Counted from the first letter of the stretch, positions 9,363 through 18,236 are shown. The stretch: 64,000 nucleotides of DNA from Alistipes sp. (GCF_020026455.1 NZ_JAHHQJ010000013.1:1-64000), one strand, 5' to 3'. Made by a program: numbers and translations. Notes: generated by a model not told the origin, from the letters alone.

Positions 9363-11042
9363 ATGAAAAATAGCATATTTTCTTTTCTGACGGCGACCAG
9401 CCTGCTCTTTGCTGGGTGTCACCAGCCTGACGAGCTGTTACCATCCGTGTCGCGTAACGGCATCAACAGCATAACAGCCCAATTCGTAAAGAACAATAGC
9501 GCAGGAGCAGCCGAATTTTACGGCGAATTCAAAGGCTATCCAGCAGAGGGCTGTGACGAGATCACGATCGAGATTCCGTGGTTTTATCCGGAGAACAGCG
9601 ATAATGTCGTGAGCGACCGGATGCTCGACAAAATGCGTATCAGTCTCAACCTCGACGACAATGTTACGATAGAGCCGGCTGTCCTATACATGAATTTGAA
9701 CGAGGATAACAGCATTACGGTTACCGATCAACTCAAGCAAAAGAAGGTTTATAAAGTCAGGGGGCAGATCGTGAAGAGCAAGGAGTGCCTGCTGGAGGAG
9801 TTGTCGCTCCCGTCTCAGGGGCTGAGTGCCATCATCGACCAGGAAACCAAAGAGGTGTCGCTGATCGCAACCGACAATATCGAGCCCTGTACAGGAACCT
9901 ATCTGCTTTCGCATCATGCTACGATTTCACCCGATCCAGCAACGACGCCCATCGACTGGAATGCATCGCCCAAGCTGACGGTTACCGCATATGACGGAGT
10001 AAGCAAAACGGTTTACACCGTGAAGAAAGAGGTCCCGGCAAAGGTTCCAACCGGCATTCGTTCAGGCAGCCAGAAGAACCTGTTTGCTTCCGAATCATTC
10101 AAGACAAGTTACGGGATGAGCGAAAAGACGAATTATACACTGGGCATTTTAGACGATTATCTGCTGATCTGTTCTGGAGAGAGCGAGGTCGTTTATGTCA
10201 ACAAACTAACCGGCATTAAGGCCGGAACGGTCAACATGGGCGGCATCAACCTCGGAGGAGGCGCCATTACATCAGACGAAGCCAACCACATCGTGATGTG
10301 TTCGATTGCCGCCAACGGTGCGTCGCAGACCATTTATCGTCTGGATCATGTTACCGACACCCCGAAGGAAGTCATGACCTGGTCCAATGCCACGGGCGGC
10401 AAGATCGGCAGCAAAATTTCGATCAAGGGCAATATCGATACGGACGCCGTCGTCACGATCAACAGCTGGGCTTGGGCAAGTCCCGCAACATGGAGTTCGT
10501 TCGTCCGCATCATCGTGACCGATGGTGTCTGGGGCACTCCCGAAAAAGTCACGATTGCGGGTTGCGGACTCTGGAACGGCGGCAATGTCGATGTGGAATA
10601 TCTGTCGACGAATATTTCCGGACCTTATTTTAAAGCCAGCTATTCGACCAATGGGGCCGAGTGGATCGACGGAGCGACCAATTCGCGTGTGGCATTCATC
10701 GACAAAGGCACGAACGACGCCAATTCCAACTTTGCCAACGTATCGTGTATCGTATTCAACAACAGCCCGTTCGTCGCTGTATTCGGCGGTGCACACTTTG
10801 CCTACAGCGCATCGCGTGCCATCCTGCTCGATGTCGGAGACCGCAATCTCTTCGCCGGAACGTTCGACGACACAAAAGCCCAAATTTATACATCGACGCC
10901 TAAATATCTGGCTGTTGCCGGAACGGCAAGCTGTGACATCCTGCTGAGCCAGTCGACCGACGGTTATTATCTCTATCTTTACTGGATCGACGGAAATACC
11001 AACTTTATCCGTGCCGAACAGTGGGATTGCGTCGATAAGTAA
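9363..11042 (+). CDS. Surface lipoprotein in SusE/SusF position, DUF5018-like
   Basis: A 559-residue lipoprotein (FAGC, Cys19) following susD by 16 bp, where SusE/SusF-type surface glycan-binding proteins usually lie. The first half looks like one or two small beta-sandwich domains (repeated ITVTDQLKQKKVYKVRG and LTVTAYDGVSKTVYTVKK segments), similar to the DUF5018 proteins found in Bacteroidales glycan loci. The second half has repeated Gly-rich beta strands, as in a propeller-like domain. No catalytic motif is visible, so a binding role is inferred. The family assignment comes from memory of the sequence style, not from a search. Confidence 0.6.
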   Translation: MKNSIFSFLTATSLLFAGCHQPDELLPSVSRNGINSITAQFVKNNSAGAAEFYGEFKGYPAEGCDEITIEIPWFYPENSDNVVSDRMLDKMRISLNLDDNVTIEPAVLYMNLNEDNSITVTDQLKQKKVYKVRGQIVKSKECLLEELSLPSQGLSAIIDQETKEVSLIATDNIEPCTGTYLLSHHATISPDPATTPIDWNASPKLTVTAYDGVSKTVYTVKKEVPAKVPTGIRSGSQKNLFASESFKTSYGMSEKTNYTLGILDDYLLICSGESEVVYVNKLTGIKAGTVNMGGINLGGGAITSDEANHIVMCSIAANGASQTIYRLDHVTDTPKEVMTWSNATGGKIGSKISIKGNIDTDAVVTINSWAWASPATWSSFVRIIVTDGVWGTPEKVTIAGCGLWNGGNVDVEYLSTNISGPYFKASYSTNGAEWIDGATNSRVAFIDKGTNDANSNFANVSCIVFNNSPFVAVFGGAHFAYSASRAILLDVGDRNLFAGTFDDTKAQIYTSTPKYLAVAGTASCDILLSQSTDGYYLYLYWIDGNTNFIRAEQWDCVDK

Positions 11043-11053
11043 TCACCCTTTTG

Positions 11054-11081
11054 CCTGCATCCCTCTGACCAGGGATGCAGG
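11054..11081 (+). promoter_or_regulatory. Intra-operon hairpin without a T-run
   Basis: A perfect 11-bp stem (11054-11064 with 11071-11081) around a 6-base loop lies between the DUF5018-like gene and the second GHL10-like gene. There is no following T-run, so it is not a normal intrinsic terminator. It may mark an RNA-processing or stability boundary that lowers or separates expression of the last two genes. Confidence 0.6.
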
Positions 11082-11106
11082 TCCTGAAACAGAGATAATT
11101 TTGAAG

Positions 11107-12540
11107 ATGAAAAAGAAGATCATTTGGTTTGCAGCGGCTCTGACGCTGGGATACGGGAGTGTTTCGTGCAGCCCGGATTCAAAAAATCCCGAATGGGAGT
11201 GGCCCGATCCTGATCCTAATCCGAAGCCGGGGGTGGAGAAGCCCCGGTTTATCTGGGTTGACGCCGCCGCCAACTTCCCCGATTTCGCCAACAGCAAGGA
11301 GAACATACGGCGCGATCTGAGCAAAGCCAAGGAGGCCGGATTCACCGACGTTGTAGTCGATGTACGGCCTACTACCGGCGATGTGCTTTTCCGTACGTCG
11401 GTGGTCGATCAGGTGAAGTGGCTCGGCGCATGGTTACCGGGGGGATATTCCAAAGTAGAACGCACGGCCACATGGGACTACCTGCAGGCGTTCATCGACG
11501 CCGGGAAGTCGCTCGACCTGCGCATTCACGCCGCGATCAATACCTTTACAGGCGGCAATCAGACTTCGCTGGGCAATGCCGGAGTCGTTTTCCGGGATGA
11601 GGTCAAGCGGTCATGGACGACCGATCTGAATTTGGCGAACGGCATCACGAACATCATGTCCACGTCGCAGCCTGCCAAGTTCTTCAATCCGGTATTGCCC
11701 GAAGTGCAAGAATATCTCTGTTCGATGCTCAAGGACCTTGCGGCCTACGACGGACTGGCGGGAATCTTTCTCGACCGGGGACGCTTCGACGGTTTTACCA
11801 GCGATTTTTCGAATTATACACGCAGAGAATTCGAGAAGTACATCGGCCGGTCGGTAGCGGCTTTTCCCTCCGACATTCTGCCTGCCGGCCATACTTCGGG
11901 CATACCCTCGCCGGAGCCCACACACATGAAGCAGTGGCTCGAATTCCGGGCGAAGGTGATGCACGACTTTATGGAGAAGGCACGCGCCGCCGTCAAATCG
12001 GTCAATCCGTCGCTCAAGTTCGGTGTATACGTCGGGGGCTGGTATACCAGCTACTATGAGGTGGGAGTCAATTGGGCCAGCCCCAATTACGACACTTCGG
12101 CCACATTTTCATGGGCTACGAAAAAATACATGAACTACGGCTATGCCGACCTGATGGACCAGATGCTGATCGGCGCCTACGCCTCTCCGACACATGTTTA
12201 CGGCACGTCTGAATGGACCATGCAGGGATTCTGCCTGCTGGCGAAGGAACGTACGATGGGCGCATGCCCGATGGTGGCCGGCGGCCCCGACATCGGAAAC
12301 TGGGATGCCGACAACAAGGTGCCCCAGGAGGAGGAGAACCGCGCCGTCACCGCCTCGGTCGCAGCCTGCATCAATGCCTGCGACGGTTATTTCCTGTTCG
12401 ATATGATCCATCTGAAAAAAGCCGATCAATGGTCCTGCGTCAAGATCGGGATCGACCGAACAAAGAGCTCGAACCGCCTCGCTCCTGCAGGAAATACACC
12501 CTGCAGCGATTCGTACAAGGATCCCGAAAACCTGAAATAA
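11107..12540 (+). CDS. GHL10-like glycosyl hydrolase lipoprotein, copy B
   Basis: A 477-residue lipoprotein (GSVSC then SPDSK) with the same barrel-like fold as the protein at 3220-4530. Shared blocks are GFTDVVVDVR, FFNPVLPEVQEYL, AGIFLDRGRFDG, TSDFSNYTRREF, YTSYYEVGVNWASP and YADLMDQMLIGAY. Copy A has TSDFSLLSKELFEAY at the equivalent place. The start is set at 11107 because it opens on a KKK-hydrophobic signal; the open frame extends upstream through the hairpin. Two paralogues in one operon suggest different linkages or chain ends of the same polymer, or surface versus periplasmic sites. Function is inferred. Confidence 0.7.
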   Translation: MKKKIIWFAAALTLGYGSVSCSPDSKNPEWEWPDPDPNPKPGVEKPRFIWVDAAANFPDFANSKENIRRDLSKAKEAGFTDVVVDVRPTTGDVLFRTSVVDQVKWLGAWLPGGYSKVERTATWDYLQAFIDAGKSLDLRIHAAINTFTGGNQTSLGNAGVVFRDEVKRSWTTDLNLANGITNIMSTSQPAKFFNPVLPEVQEYLCSMLKDLAAYDGLAGIFLDRGRFDGFTSDFSNYTRREFEKYIGRSVAAFPSDILPAGHTSGIPSPEPTHMKQWLEFRAKVMHDFMEKARAAVKSVNPSLKFGVYVGGWYTSYYEVGVNWASPNYDTSATFSWATKKYMNYGYADLMDQMLIGAYASPTHVYGTSEWTMQGFCLLAKERTMGACPMVAGGPDIGNWDADNKVPQEEENRAVTASVAACINACDGYFLFDMIHLKKADQWSCVKIGIDRTKSSNRLAPAGNTPCSDSYKDPENLK

Positions 12541-12552
12541 TACGCCAAGCAG

Positions 12553-13953
12553 ATGGCAAAACGAGCTTATACGATTGATTTGCTACGAGGTTTGGCGATC
12601 GTAGGAATGGTGCTATCAGGCCAGATCCTGTGGCATGCCGAACTTCCGGCATGGTTGTTCCATGCACAGATACCACCACCGTCGTTTCGCTTCGACCCGT
12701 CGGTGCCGGGAATTACATGGGTCGATCTGGTCTTTCCGTTTTTCCTCTTCTCGATGGGGGCTGCTATTCCGCTGGCCCTACGCAAGAGGCTGGAACAACG
12801 AGGCGAATCGGAAACCCAGATCCTGACGGTCGTAGTGCGCAGGTGGGCCTTGCTGGCACTTTTCGCCATTGCCCTTGCCAATCTGCGTTCCGGAGTTACG
12901 GGAACACTGCCGGGATGGGGCTCCTCGCTGCTGCAACTGGCGGGCTGGGGCTGTTTTTGTGCACTCTTTATGCGCTTCGCCCGTCTTTCGGCTCTACAAA
13001 ACCGCTTGGTTTGTCTGGCCGGTGCCGCCGGCATCGCAGCCTTGCTGTTGGCTGCCCGATGGGGCTTGGGGCTGCCCGTCTCGGCGAAACAGAGCGACAT
13101 CATCATTCTGATCCTTGCAAACATGGCGCTGTTCGGCAGTCTGGTGTGGCTCTACACGCGAAACAACCTGCTGGCGCGGCTGGGCATACTGGCTCTGCTG
13201 GCAGCACTGCGTTTGGGCAGCGACATCGCAGGTTCGTGGAACGAAGCGTTGTGGAACTGGTCGCCCGCGCCGTGGCTTTTCCGCTTCGACTTCCTACAAT
13301 ACCTCTGCATCATCATTCCGGGAACGATTACGGGAGACCGCATCTACGAATGGATGACGCAGGAGGGGGAAGATACACCGGGAATATCCCGGCAGCTGGA
13401 GGTTTGGACATTCCTCCTGCTCGTGACGCTGATATGCCTAAACATGTGGGGGCTTTTCGCACGGTTTCTGGTCGTGAATCTCACAGCGAGCATCCTGATA
13501 TGCCTCCAGCTCCGGCATCTGTTGCGCGGAGACGGCTCCGCAACCGGAAGCCTGCACCGTTTTCTTTTCAACTGGGCCTTTTTCTGGCTGGTCCTGGGAT
13601 TGACACTGGAAGCCTTCGAAGGAGGTATCAAGAAGGATTACGCGACGTTCAGTTATTTTTTCATCACCTCCGGGCTGGCTTCATTTGTTCTGCTCGCCGC
13701 CGGAATCGCGATGCACCGACTGAATGTACATTTTCCAACGTTGATCAAATGCGGACAAAACCCAATGGTGGCCTATACGGCGGCCGGATTCCTCATCATG
13801 CCCCTGCTGACGCTGTTGCATCTGTCTTCCTGTTTGCAAACCTTTGCCGAACTATGCCCGTGGATGGGCGTGGTGCGGGGTGTGCTGGTCACGGCTACAG
13901 TTATGGCCGTTACGATCTTTTTTACGGACCACAGGCTTTTTTGGAGATCATAA
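12553..13953 (+). CDS. HGSNAT-like (DUF5009/COG4299) transmembrane acetyltransferase
   Basis: A 466-residue inner-membrane protein with about ten hydrophobic segments. It resembles heparan-alpha-glucosaminide N-acetyltransferase and the bacterial DUF5009 family, which move an acetyl group from cytosolic acetyl-CoA to an amino sugar on the far side of the membrane. The N-terminal YTIDLLRGLAIVGMVL and the GITWVDLVFPFFLFSMG segment are typical; a His in LFHAQ precedes the latter, as in the family's active-site region. It starts 12 bp after copy B of the GHL10-like gene and ends the operon. It implies that a glycan with free amines is processed in the periplasm. The acceptor is unknown. Confidence 0.82.
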   Translation: MAKRAYTIDLLRGLAIVGMVLSGQILWHAELPAWLFHAQIPPPSFRFDPSVPGITWVDLVFPFFLFSMGAAIPLALRKRLEQRGESETQILTVVVRRWALLALFAIALANLRSGVTGTLPGWGSSLLQLAGWGCFCALFMRFARLSALQNRLVCLAGAAGIAALLLAARWGLGLPVSAKQSDIIILILANMALFGSLVWLYTRNNLLARLGILALLAALRLGSDIAGSWNEALWNWSPAPWLFRFDFLQYLCIIIPGTITGDRIYEWMTQEGEDTPGISRQLEVWTFLLLVTLICLNMWGLFARFLVVNLTASILICLQLRHLLRGDGSATGSLHRFLFNWAFFWLVLGLTLEAFEGGIKKDYATFSYFFITSGLASFVLLAAGIAMHRLNVHFPTLIKCGQNPMVAYTAAGFLIMPLLTLLHLSSCLQTFAELCPWMGVVRGVLVTATVMAVTIFFTDHRLFWRS

Positions 13954-14247
13954 ACGGAAGTTCCGACAAAGCCACCTCTTGGCGTGTCACGCCGTCCGAA
14001 GGATCAAAGCACGTCAAGGTCCCGGCTACGGACTGCTTCGGGCCGATCATCCGGACCGCATGGAAGGGATTTGATCTTCGAGAAGTTCGATTGTTTCGAA
14101 GGGATGATCCCCCGGAGGACACAGGCCCCACGATTACACACCCCGCCAGCCCGGCGACATCTCCGGGACAAGTTCCAGCCCGAACCCACCATCGGGACGA
14201 GAAATCGAAGAAAAATGCCCGGATTGCGAAGAATTTTCGACGGGAAG
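13954..14247. other. Spacer between the glycan operon and rpmI
   Basis: About 290 bases with no convincing gene. Short open frames are present on both strands but show no recognisable protein. No clear terminator of the preceding operon was found. Confidence 0.5.
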
Positions 14248-14278
14248 GTTGCACTGTGGGAAAAAATTCGTATTTTTG
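14248..14278 (+). promoter_or_regulatory. Promoter of rpmI-rplT
   Basis: GTTG (14248-14251), 19 bp, then TATTTTTG (14271-14278), close to the Bacteroidota consensus and 34 bp before the rpmI ATG. It indicates that this ribosomal pair is transcribed on its own. Confidence 0.75.
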
Positions 14279-14312
14279 CAGGCTATGTTTAACTAATTAA
14301 CTATTTACAACA

Positions 14313-14507
14313 ATGCCGAAAATGAAAACCAATGCCGCTGCGAAGAAGCGTTTTACCTTCACCGGCACAGGAAAGATCAAGCGCAAACACGCTTATCACA
14401 GTCACATCCTGACCAAAAAGACGACGAAACAGAAGCGCAACCTCTGCTATTCGGGAACCGTTTCTGCGGCCGACGAGGCCAAAATCAAGAACCTGCTCGT
14501 TAAGTAA
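14313..14507 (+). CDS. rpmI: 50S ribosomal protein L35
   Basis: A 64-residue basic protein beginning MPKMKTNAAAKKRF, the normal L35 start, with the family's KIKRKHAYHSH segment. Length matches the family. It is a small structural component of the large ribosomal subunit. It precedes rplT, as in most bacteria. The usual upstream partner infC is absent; the pair instead has its own promoter at 14248-14278. Confidence 0.97.
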   Translation: MPKMKTNAAAKKRFTFTGTGKIKRKHAYHSHILTKKTTKQKRNLCYSGTVSAADEAKIKNLLVK

Positions 14508-14598
14508 TTAACCCGCAGCATTTTATTAATCGGGACGAACCAGCCCCAAAGAATGCGGGAGAACCGTATCGCTGGCAGTCCTCAAAAAACTTTACAAT

Positions 14599-14943
14599 AT
14601 GCCACGTTCAGTAAACGCTGTCGCGTCACGCGCACGTCGAAAGAAAGTTTTGAAACTTGCCAAAGGTAACTTTGGTTCAAGGGGAAACGTTTGGACCGTT
14701 GCGAAAAATACGGTCGAGAAGGGTCTGTGCTATGCTTATGCACACCGCGCCCTCAAGAAGCGGACATTCCGTTCGCTGTGGATCACGCGTATCAACGCCG
14801 CCGTCCGCGCCCAGGGAATGACCTATTCACAATTTATCGGCAAACTCAACGCCAAGGGAATCGTCCTCAACCGCAAGGTAATGGCCGACTTGGCAATGAA
14901 CGAGCCGAAGGCATTCGAGGCAATAGTTAAAGCAGTTAAATAG
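14599..14943 (+). CDS. rplT: 50S ribosomal protein L20
   Basis: A 114-residue basic protein with the L20 signatures MPRSVNAVASRARRKK at the start and YAHRALKKRTFRSLWITRINAA in the middle. It binds 23S rRNA early in large-subunit assembly. It is 91 bp downstream of rpmI and followed by a strong terminator at 14968-14996, which closes the two-gene unit. Confidence 0.97.
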   Translation: MPRSVNAVASRARRKKVLKLAKGNFGSRGNVWTVAKNTVEKGLCYAYAHRALKKRTFRSLWITRINAAVRAQGMTYSQFIGKLNAKGIVLNRKVMADLAMNEPKAFEAIVKAVK

Positions 14944-14967
14944 CCCTTCACCAGAAGGGTTTAGCGC

Positions 14968-14996
14968 GGCGGATACCCTTGGTATCCGCCTTTTTT
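14968..14996 (+). terminator. Intrinsic terminator after rplT
   Basis: A perfect 10-bp GC-rich stem (14968-14977 with 14981-14990), a 3-base loop and six Ts. Confidence 0.93.
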
Positions 14997-15109
14997 CTTC
15001 GGGGCCATCCGGGGAAAGCCATCGGGTAAAACGCTCCCGCATGCCCCCTGGTTCCACCCCTGTCGACAAGCTCTAAGCCGCGACACCCATTCGGTTCTCC
15101 GGAAAGCAA

Positions 15110-15440
15110 CCAGATCGACGCCGCCGAACGCAGCCCCGACAGCCAAACAACGGGCAACAGCCCCGGCAGGCAAGCAACGGACAACAGCCCCGGCAACCAA
15201 GCGGCGAAACGCGCAGGCCCCCACCGTCCCGGAGCCCATACCAACAGGCGGCAGACCCAAACCCCATACCGCCGAACACAGCCCCGACAGCCAAGCGGCG
15301 GAACGCGTAGGAACCCCTCCGTCCCGGTGCCCATGCCGACAGGCGGCAGACCCAAACCCCATACCGCCGGGTGGCAGCCCCGACAGCCAAGCAACGGGCA
15401 GCAGCCGAGCGGCCGAGCGGCGGAACGCGCAGGAACACTG
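15110..15440. repeat. C-rich degenerate repeat array before the MFS gene
   Basis: A low-complexity spacer built from variants of short C-rich units. A 29-base block at 15245-15273 recurs exactly at 15340-15368, 95 bp away, and shorter blocks containing CCCCGACAGCCAA occur near 15131, 15279 and 15377. Open frames crossing it on the minus strand are compositional artefacts. It fills most of the 480-bp gap between the rplT terminator and the exporter gene. Confidence 0.8.
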
Positions 15441-15479
15441 CCGACCCGCCCCCCAAATTCTAAAAAGAGAGACCACACC

Positions 15480-16697
15480 GTGGAAAGCTGGAAAAGAACA
15501 TTCGCCGTCATCTGGAGCGGACAGCTGGCCTCGATCCTCAGCAGCGAGGTCGTGGCCTACTCGATCATCTTCTGGATGAGCCTCGAAACCGGTTCGGTCG
15601 AAGCGCTGGCCCTTGCAGCCATTGCCGGGATGCTGCCCCAGTCGCTGCTGGGGCCCTTCGTCGGGATCTACGTCGACCGCTGGAACCGCAAGCGCACGAT
15701 GATCCTCGCCGACAGCTTCATCGCCCTCTGCACGCTGGCGCTGACGGTGCTCTTCTGGCTCGGCATTGCCCGGATGTGGCACCTCTACATCCTGCTGGCC
15801 TGCCGCTCGGCCTGCGCGGCCTTCCACATGCCCGCCATGCAGGCGTCGGTCCCGCTGCTGGCCCCCACGTCGAAGCTCACGCGCATCGCCGGAGTCAACC
15901 AGATCATCGTCTCGCTGTCGAGCATCGCAGGCCCGGCCCTCGGGGCACTGCTGCTCAACCTCTCCTCGATCGGCAACATCCTGCTGCTGGACGTGGCGGG
16001 AGCCGCCATCGCCTGCATCTCGCTGCTGTGGGTTCGAATTCCCAACCCGACACGCGACACGATGCGCAAACCCGAGCTGTGGCGCGAGTTCCGCGAGGGA
16101 TTTGCAGCCATGTACGCCATTCCGGGCATGGGCTGGTTTTTCTTGCTGGCTGTCGTCGCGTGGTTCTTCATCATGCCCGTCGGGGTGATGTTCCCGCTGA
16201 TGACGCTCCAACACTTCGGCGGGGGTGCCTTCGAAATGAGCCTGATCGAAATCGTCTGGGGCGGCGGAGCACTCGTCGGAGGCGCCGTCATGGGCGCCCG
16301 CACCTATCGCGTCAGCCGCATCGTGCTGGTCAACCTGATGTACCTCGTCGTGGGGCTCTCGTTCGTGCTGTCGGGGCTCCTGCCGCCTGAGGGATTCTTC
16401 TGGTTCGCACTCTTCACGGCGGCGGCAGGAGTCTCCAGCAGTGTGTTCAATGCCTCGTTCGTCTCCGTGGTCCAGACCCGGATCGAAGCGGGCATGCTGG
16501 GACGCGTCATGTCGCTCCAACACAGTTTCGGACTGCTGCCAGCAACCCTCGGGCTGCTGGGCTCGGGATTCCTGGCCGGGAACGTGGGACTCTCCGAGAC
16601 CTTCATCGCCGCCGGAGCACTCATCGTCGCGGTGGGCACAACGGGATTCTTCATCCCCTCCGTCATGCGTCTCGACGACAAAGACCGCAAAGACTGA
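15480..16697 (+). CDS. MFS transporter, macrolide-efflux-like
   Basis: A 405-residue major facilitator protein with about twelve hydrophobic segments. The motif-A-like loop GIYVDRWNRKRT between segments 2 and 3 and the duplicated 6+6 layout fit the MFS_3/enterobactin-macrolide exporter group. The start is placed at GTG 15480, just before ESWKRTFAVIW, because upstream codons in the same frame read through the repeat array and look non-coding. An A-rich stretch precedes it. It probably exports a small hydrophobic compound; the substrate cannot be inferred. It stands alone and converges on a lipoprotein gene. Confidence 0.87.
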   Translation: MESWKRTFAVIWSGQLASILSSEVVAYSIIFWMSLETGSVEALALAAIAGMLPQSLLGPFVGIYVDRWNRKRTMILADSFIALCTLALTVLFWLGIARMWHLYILLACRSACAAFHMPAMQASVPLLAPTSKLTRIAGVNQIIVSLSSIAGPALGALLLNLSSIGNILLLDVAGAAIACISLLWVRIPNPTRDTMRKPELWREFREGFAAMYAIPGMGWFFLLAVVAWFFIMPVGVMFPLMTLQHFGGGAFEMSLIEIVWGGGALVGGAVMGARTYRVSRIVLVNLMYLVVGLSFVLSGLLPPEGFFWFALFTAAAGVSSSVFNASFVSVVQTRIEAGMLGRVMSLQHSFGLLPATLGLLGSGFLAGNVGLSETFIAAGALIVAVGTTGFFIPSVMRLDDKDRKD

Positions 16698-16699
16698 TC

Positions 16700-16930
16700 G
16701 CCCGCCCGAGCCCGCACTTCCGACTTCCCGCCCGAATCCCGTGCCCCGCACATCCAAACCCGCATATCCGACACCCCGCACTTCCGGCACACCGCACTTC
16801 CGGCACACCGCCCGAATCCCGACACCGGCACTTCCGGCACCGCGCCCCGCATATCCAACTCCGGCATACCCGGCTCCGGCATATCCGACACACCGCCCGA
16901 ATCGTCCGCCCCCATACATCCGGCTCCGGC
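16700..16930. repeat. C-rich degenerate repeat array after the MFS gene
   Basis: Short units rich in CCGCACTTCCGGCAC and CCGAATCCCG fill the spacer between convergent genes. One 16-base unit is exactly tandem (16777-16792 and 16793-16808); the others are diverged. It ends at the terminator for the minus-strand gene. Confidence 0.8.
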
Positions 16931-16975
16931 AAAAAAGGAGAGGCGCAAATGGAACAACCTCCATTCGCGCCTCTC
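16931..16975 (-). terminator. Intrinsic terminator of the minus-strand lipoprotein gene
   Basis: A 15-bp hairpin with one mismatch (16938-16952 with 16961-16975), followed on the minus strand by six Ts (16936-16931). Confidence 0.88.
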
Positions 16976-16998
16976 AAGCAAGTCGGAACGCCCGTTTC

Positions 16999-17952
16999 TC
17001 AACCCCTCGGATAAATGGATCCGTTATAGCTAATCCTCCGGGAGACCGTATTGGACGAACTGTCGTACATCCATTCGTAGGTCACCGACGCGGCGGGGAA
17101 CTGGGTCGTATCATACTCCAGCGGGGAGAGGAACTTACACTCCTGCGTTCCGCCGATAATCTGAATCCCGCGGTAAACGCCATTGTTCACTTCATAGCCC
17201 ATCTGTACCGAGCGCGCCAATTCGGACGAATAGACAGTCGGACCCGAAGCGCTGCCGTCGACCTTGAAATCCTTGCCCGCGCAGAGCGAATAGGCCAGAC
17301 TCGAATCTTCGGCACGCAACGTATAATCTCCGTTCCAGTTGGAGTACGCATCCACGTTGTCAATGTGGATTCTGAACATCGAGAGCCTGATTCTGTAGGA
17401 ATCAACGTCGTCGAAATAGAGCGAAGTCTCACCGCTATCGAAATTGAATGCCTGCTGCAGACCGGTATCCGAGGGAACGATCACCTTGAGGTCCCGCATC
17501 TCGACCGTCCAGGGAGCAGAATGCGTGGCTTCGTTCAGCACCTTTGCCCCGTTGGTTTTGACCAGCACGGACCCCCTCATGAAGAAACCGTCGGGCAACT
17601 GGGTCTCGCCGCTGTAAGTGATCAGATAATCTCCGTTCTGCCGTTCGAGTTTTGTGTTCGTACCGAACAACGTGTCCCAGACCTTGACCGAGACTTCGCC
17701 CTTCTTGACCACAATCTCTGTCAGATCCACAGATGCCAGGTCCTTGCCCTGCTTCTCCGCTTCGGCCAGCACCATTGCCAGACGCAGAGCGGCATTGGCC
17801 GGCCGCATGGAGAGTTTATCCTGATTCGTCGCCAGTTGATAGATGTACATTCCGGGTTGCACGGGACTCATCTCCTTCCAGGTGTCGTTTTCATTGATAC
17901 ACCCCGTGAATGCGAGAGCCGCCAGTGCGATTGTTGCAATAAGTTTATTCAT
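16999..17952 (-). CDS. Hypothetical lipoprotein
   Basis: A 317-residue protein with a clear lipoprotein signal (LAFTGC then INEND). The mature part is mostly predicted beta strand with no Cys or His cluster and no catalytic motif I recognise. It is monocistronic: a promoter lies at 18200-18230 and a terminator at 16931-16975. The long 5' leader contains a C-rich repeat block. The function is unknown; a surface or periplasmic binding role is only a guess from the lipoprotein signal. Confidence 0.8.
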   Translation of the reverse strand: MNKLIATIALAALAFTGCINENDTWKEMSPVQPGMYIYQLATNQDKLSMRPANAALRLAMVLAEAEKQGKDLASVDLTEIVVKKGEVSVKVWDTLFGTNTKLERQNGDYLITYSGETQLPDGFFMRGSVLVKTNGAKVLNEATHSAPWTVEMRDLKVIVPSDTGLQQAFNFDSGETSLYFDDVDSYRIRLSMFRIHIDNVDAYSNWNGDYTLRAEDSSLAYSLCAGKDFKVDGSASGPTVYSSELARSVQMGYEVNNGVYRGIQIIGGTQECKFLSPLEYDTTQFPAASVTYEWMYDSSSNTVSRRISYNGSIYPRG

Positions 17953-18042
17953 ACGCTGTGTTTGGTTAATTTATTCAAATAAACGGACCCGACAGGGATA
18001 TACTGCACGGCAGCCGTAAAAAAATTTGCCTTCATCCGATTT

Positions 18043-18120
18043 CCGCCCGACAGCCCCAACTGGCCCATCAGACCCAAATGGCCCGACTGACCCATCAGAC
18101 CCGACAAGCCCCGACCGCAG
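18043..18120. repeat. C-rich degenerate repeat block upstream of the lipoprotein gene
   Basis: Variants of GGCCCATCAGACCC and GACCCATCAGACCCGAC in tandem. It lies between the minus-strand start codon at 17952 and its likely promoter at 18200-18230, so it would be transcribed in the 5' leader. Confidence 0.65.
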
Positions 18121-18199
18121 AAACCCGCGTCAAGCCTCCGGCCCACCGCATCGGGATTTCCAGCCCCGGTTCGGAAGCCTCATCGGGATTCAGCTACCA

Positions 18200-18230
18200 C
18201 AAAGATAGATTTTTTTTTCGCGGATGCGAA
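18200..18230 (-). promoter_or_regulatory. Promoter of the hypothetical lipoprotein
   Basis: On the minus strand TTCG (18230-18227), 19 bp, then TATCTTTG (18207-18200). It would give a leader of roughly 240 nt. A 7-bp inverted repeat (18206-18212 with 18229-18235) overlaps both boxes and could be an operator. Confidence 0.65.
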
Positions 18231-18236
18231 ATCTAT

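Noticed and set aside
14961..16964. A 667-codon minus-strand open frame across the MFS gene
   Set aside because: It reads through a terminator and two repeat arrays; its repeated CRGC-type peptides are repeat artefacts.
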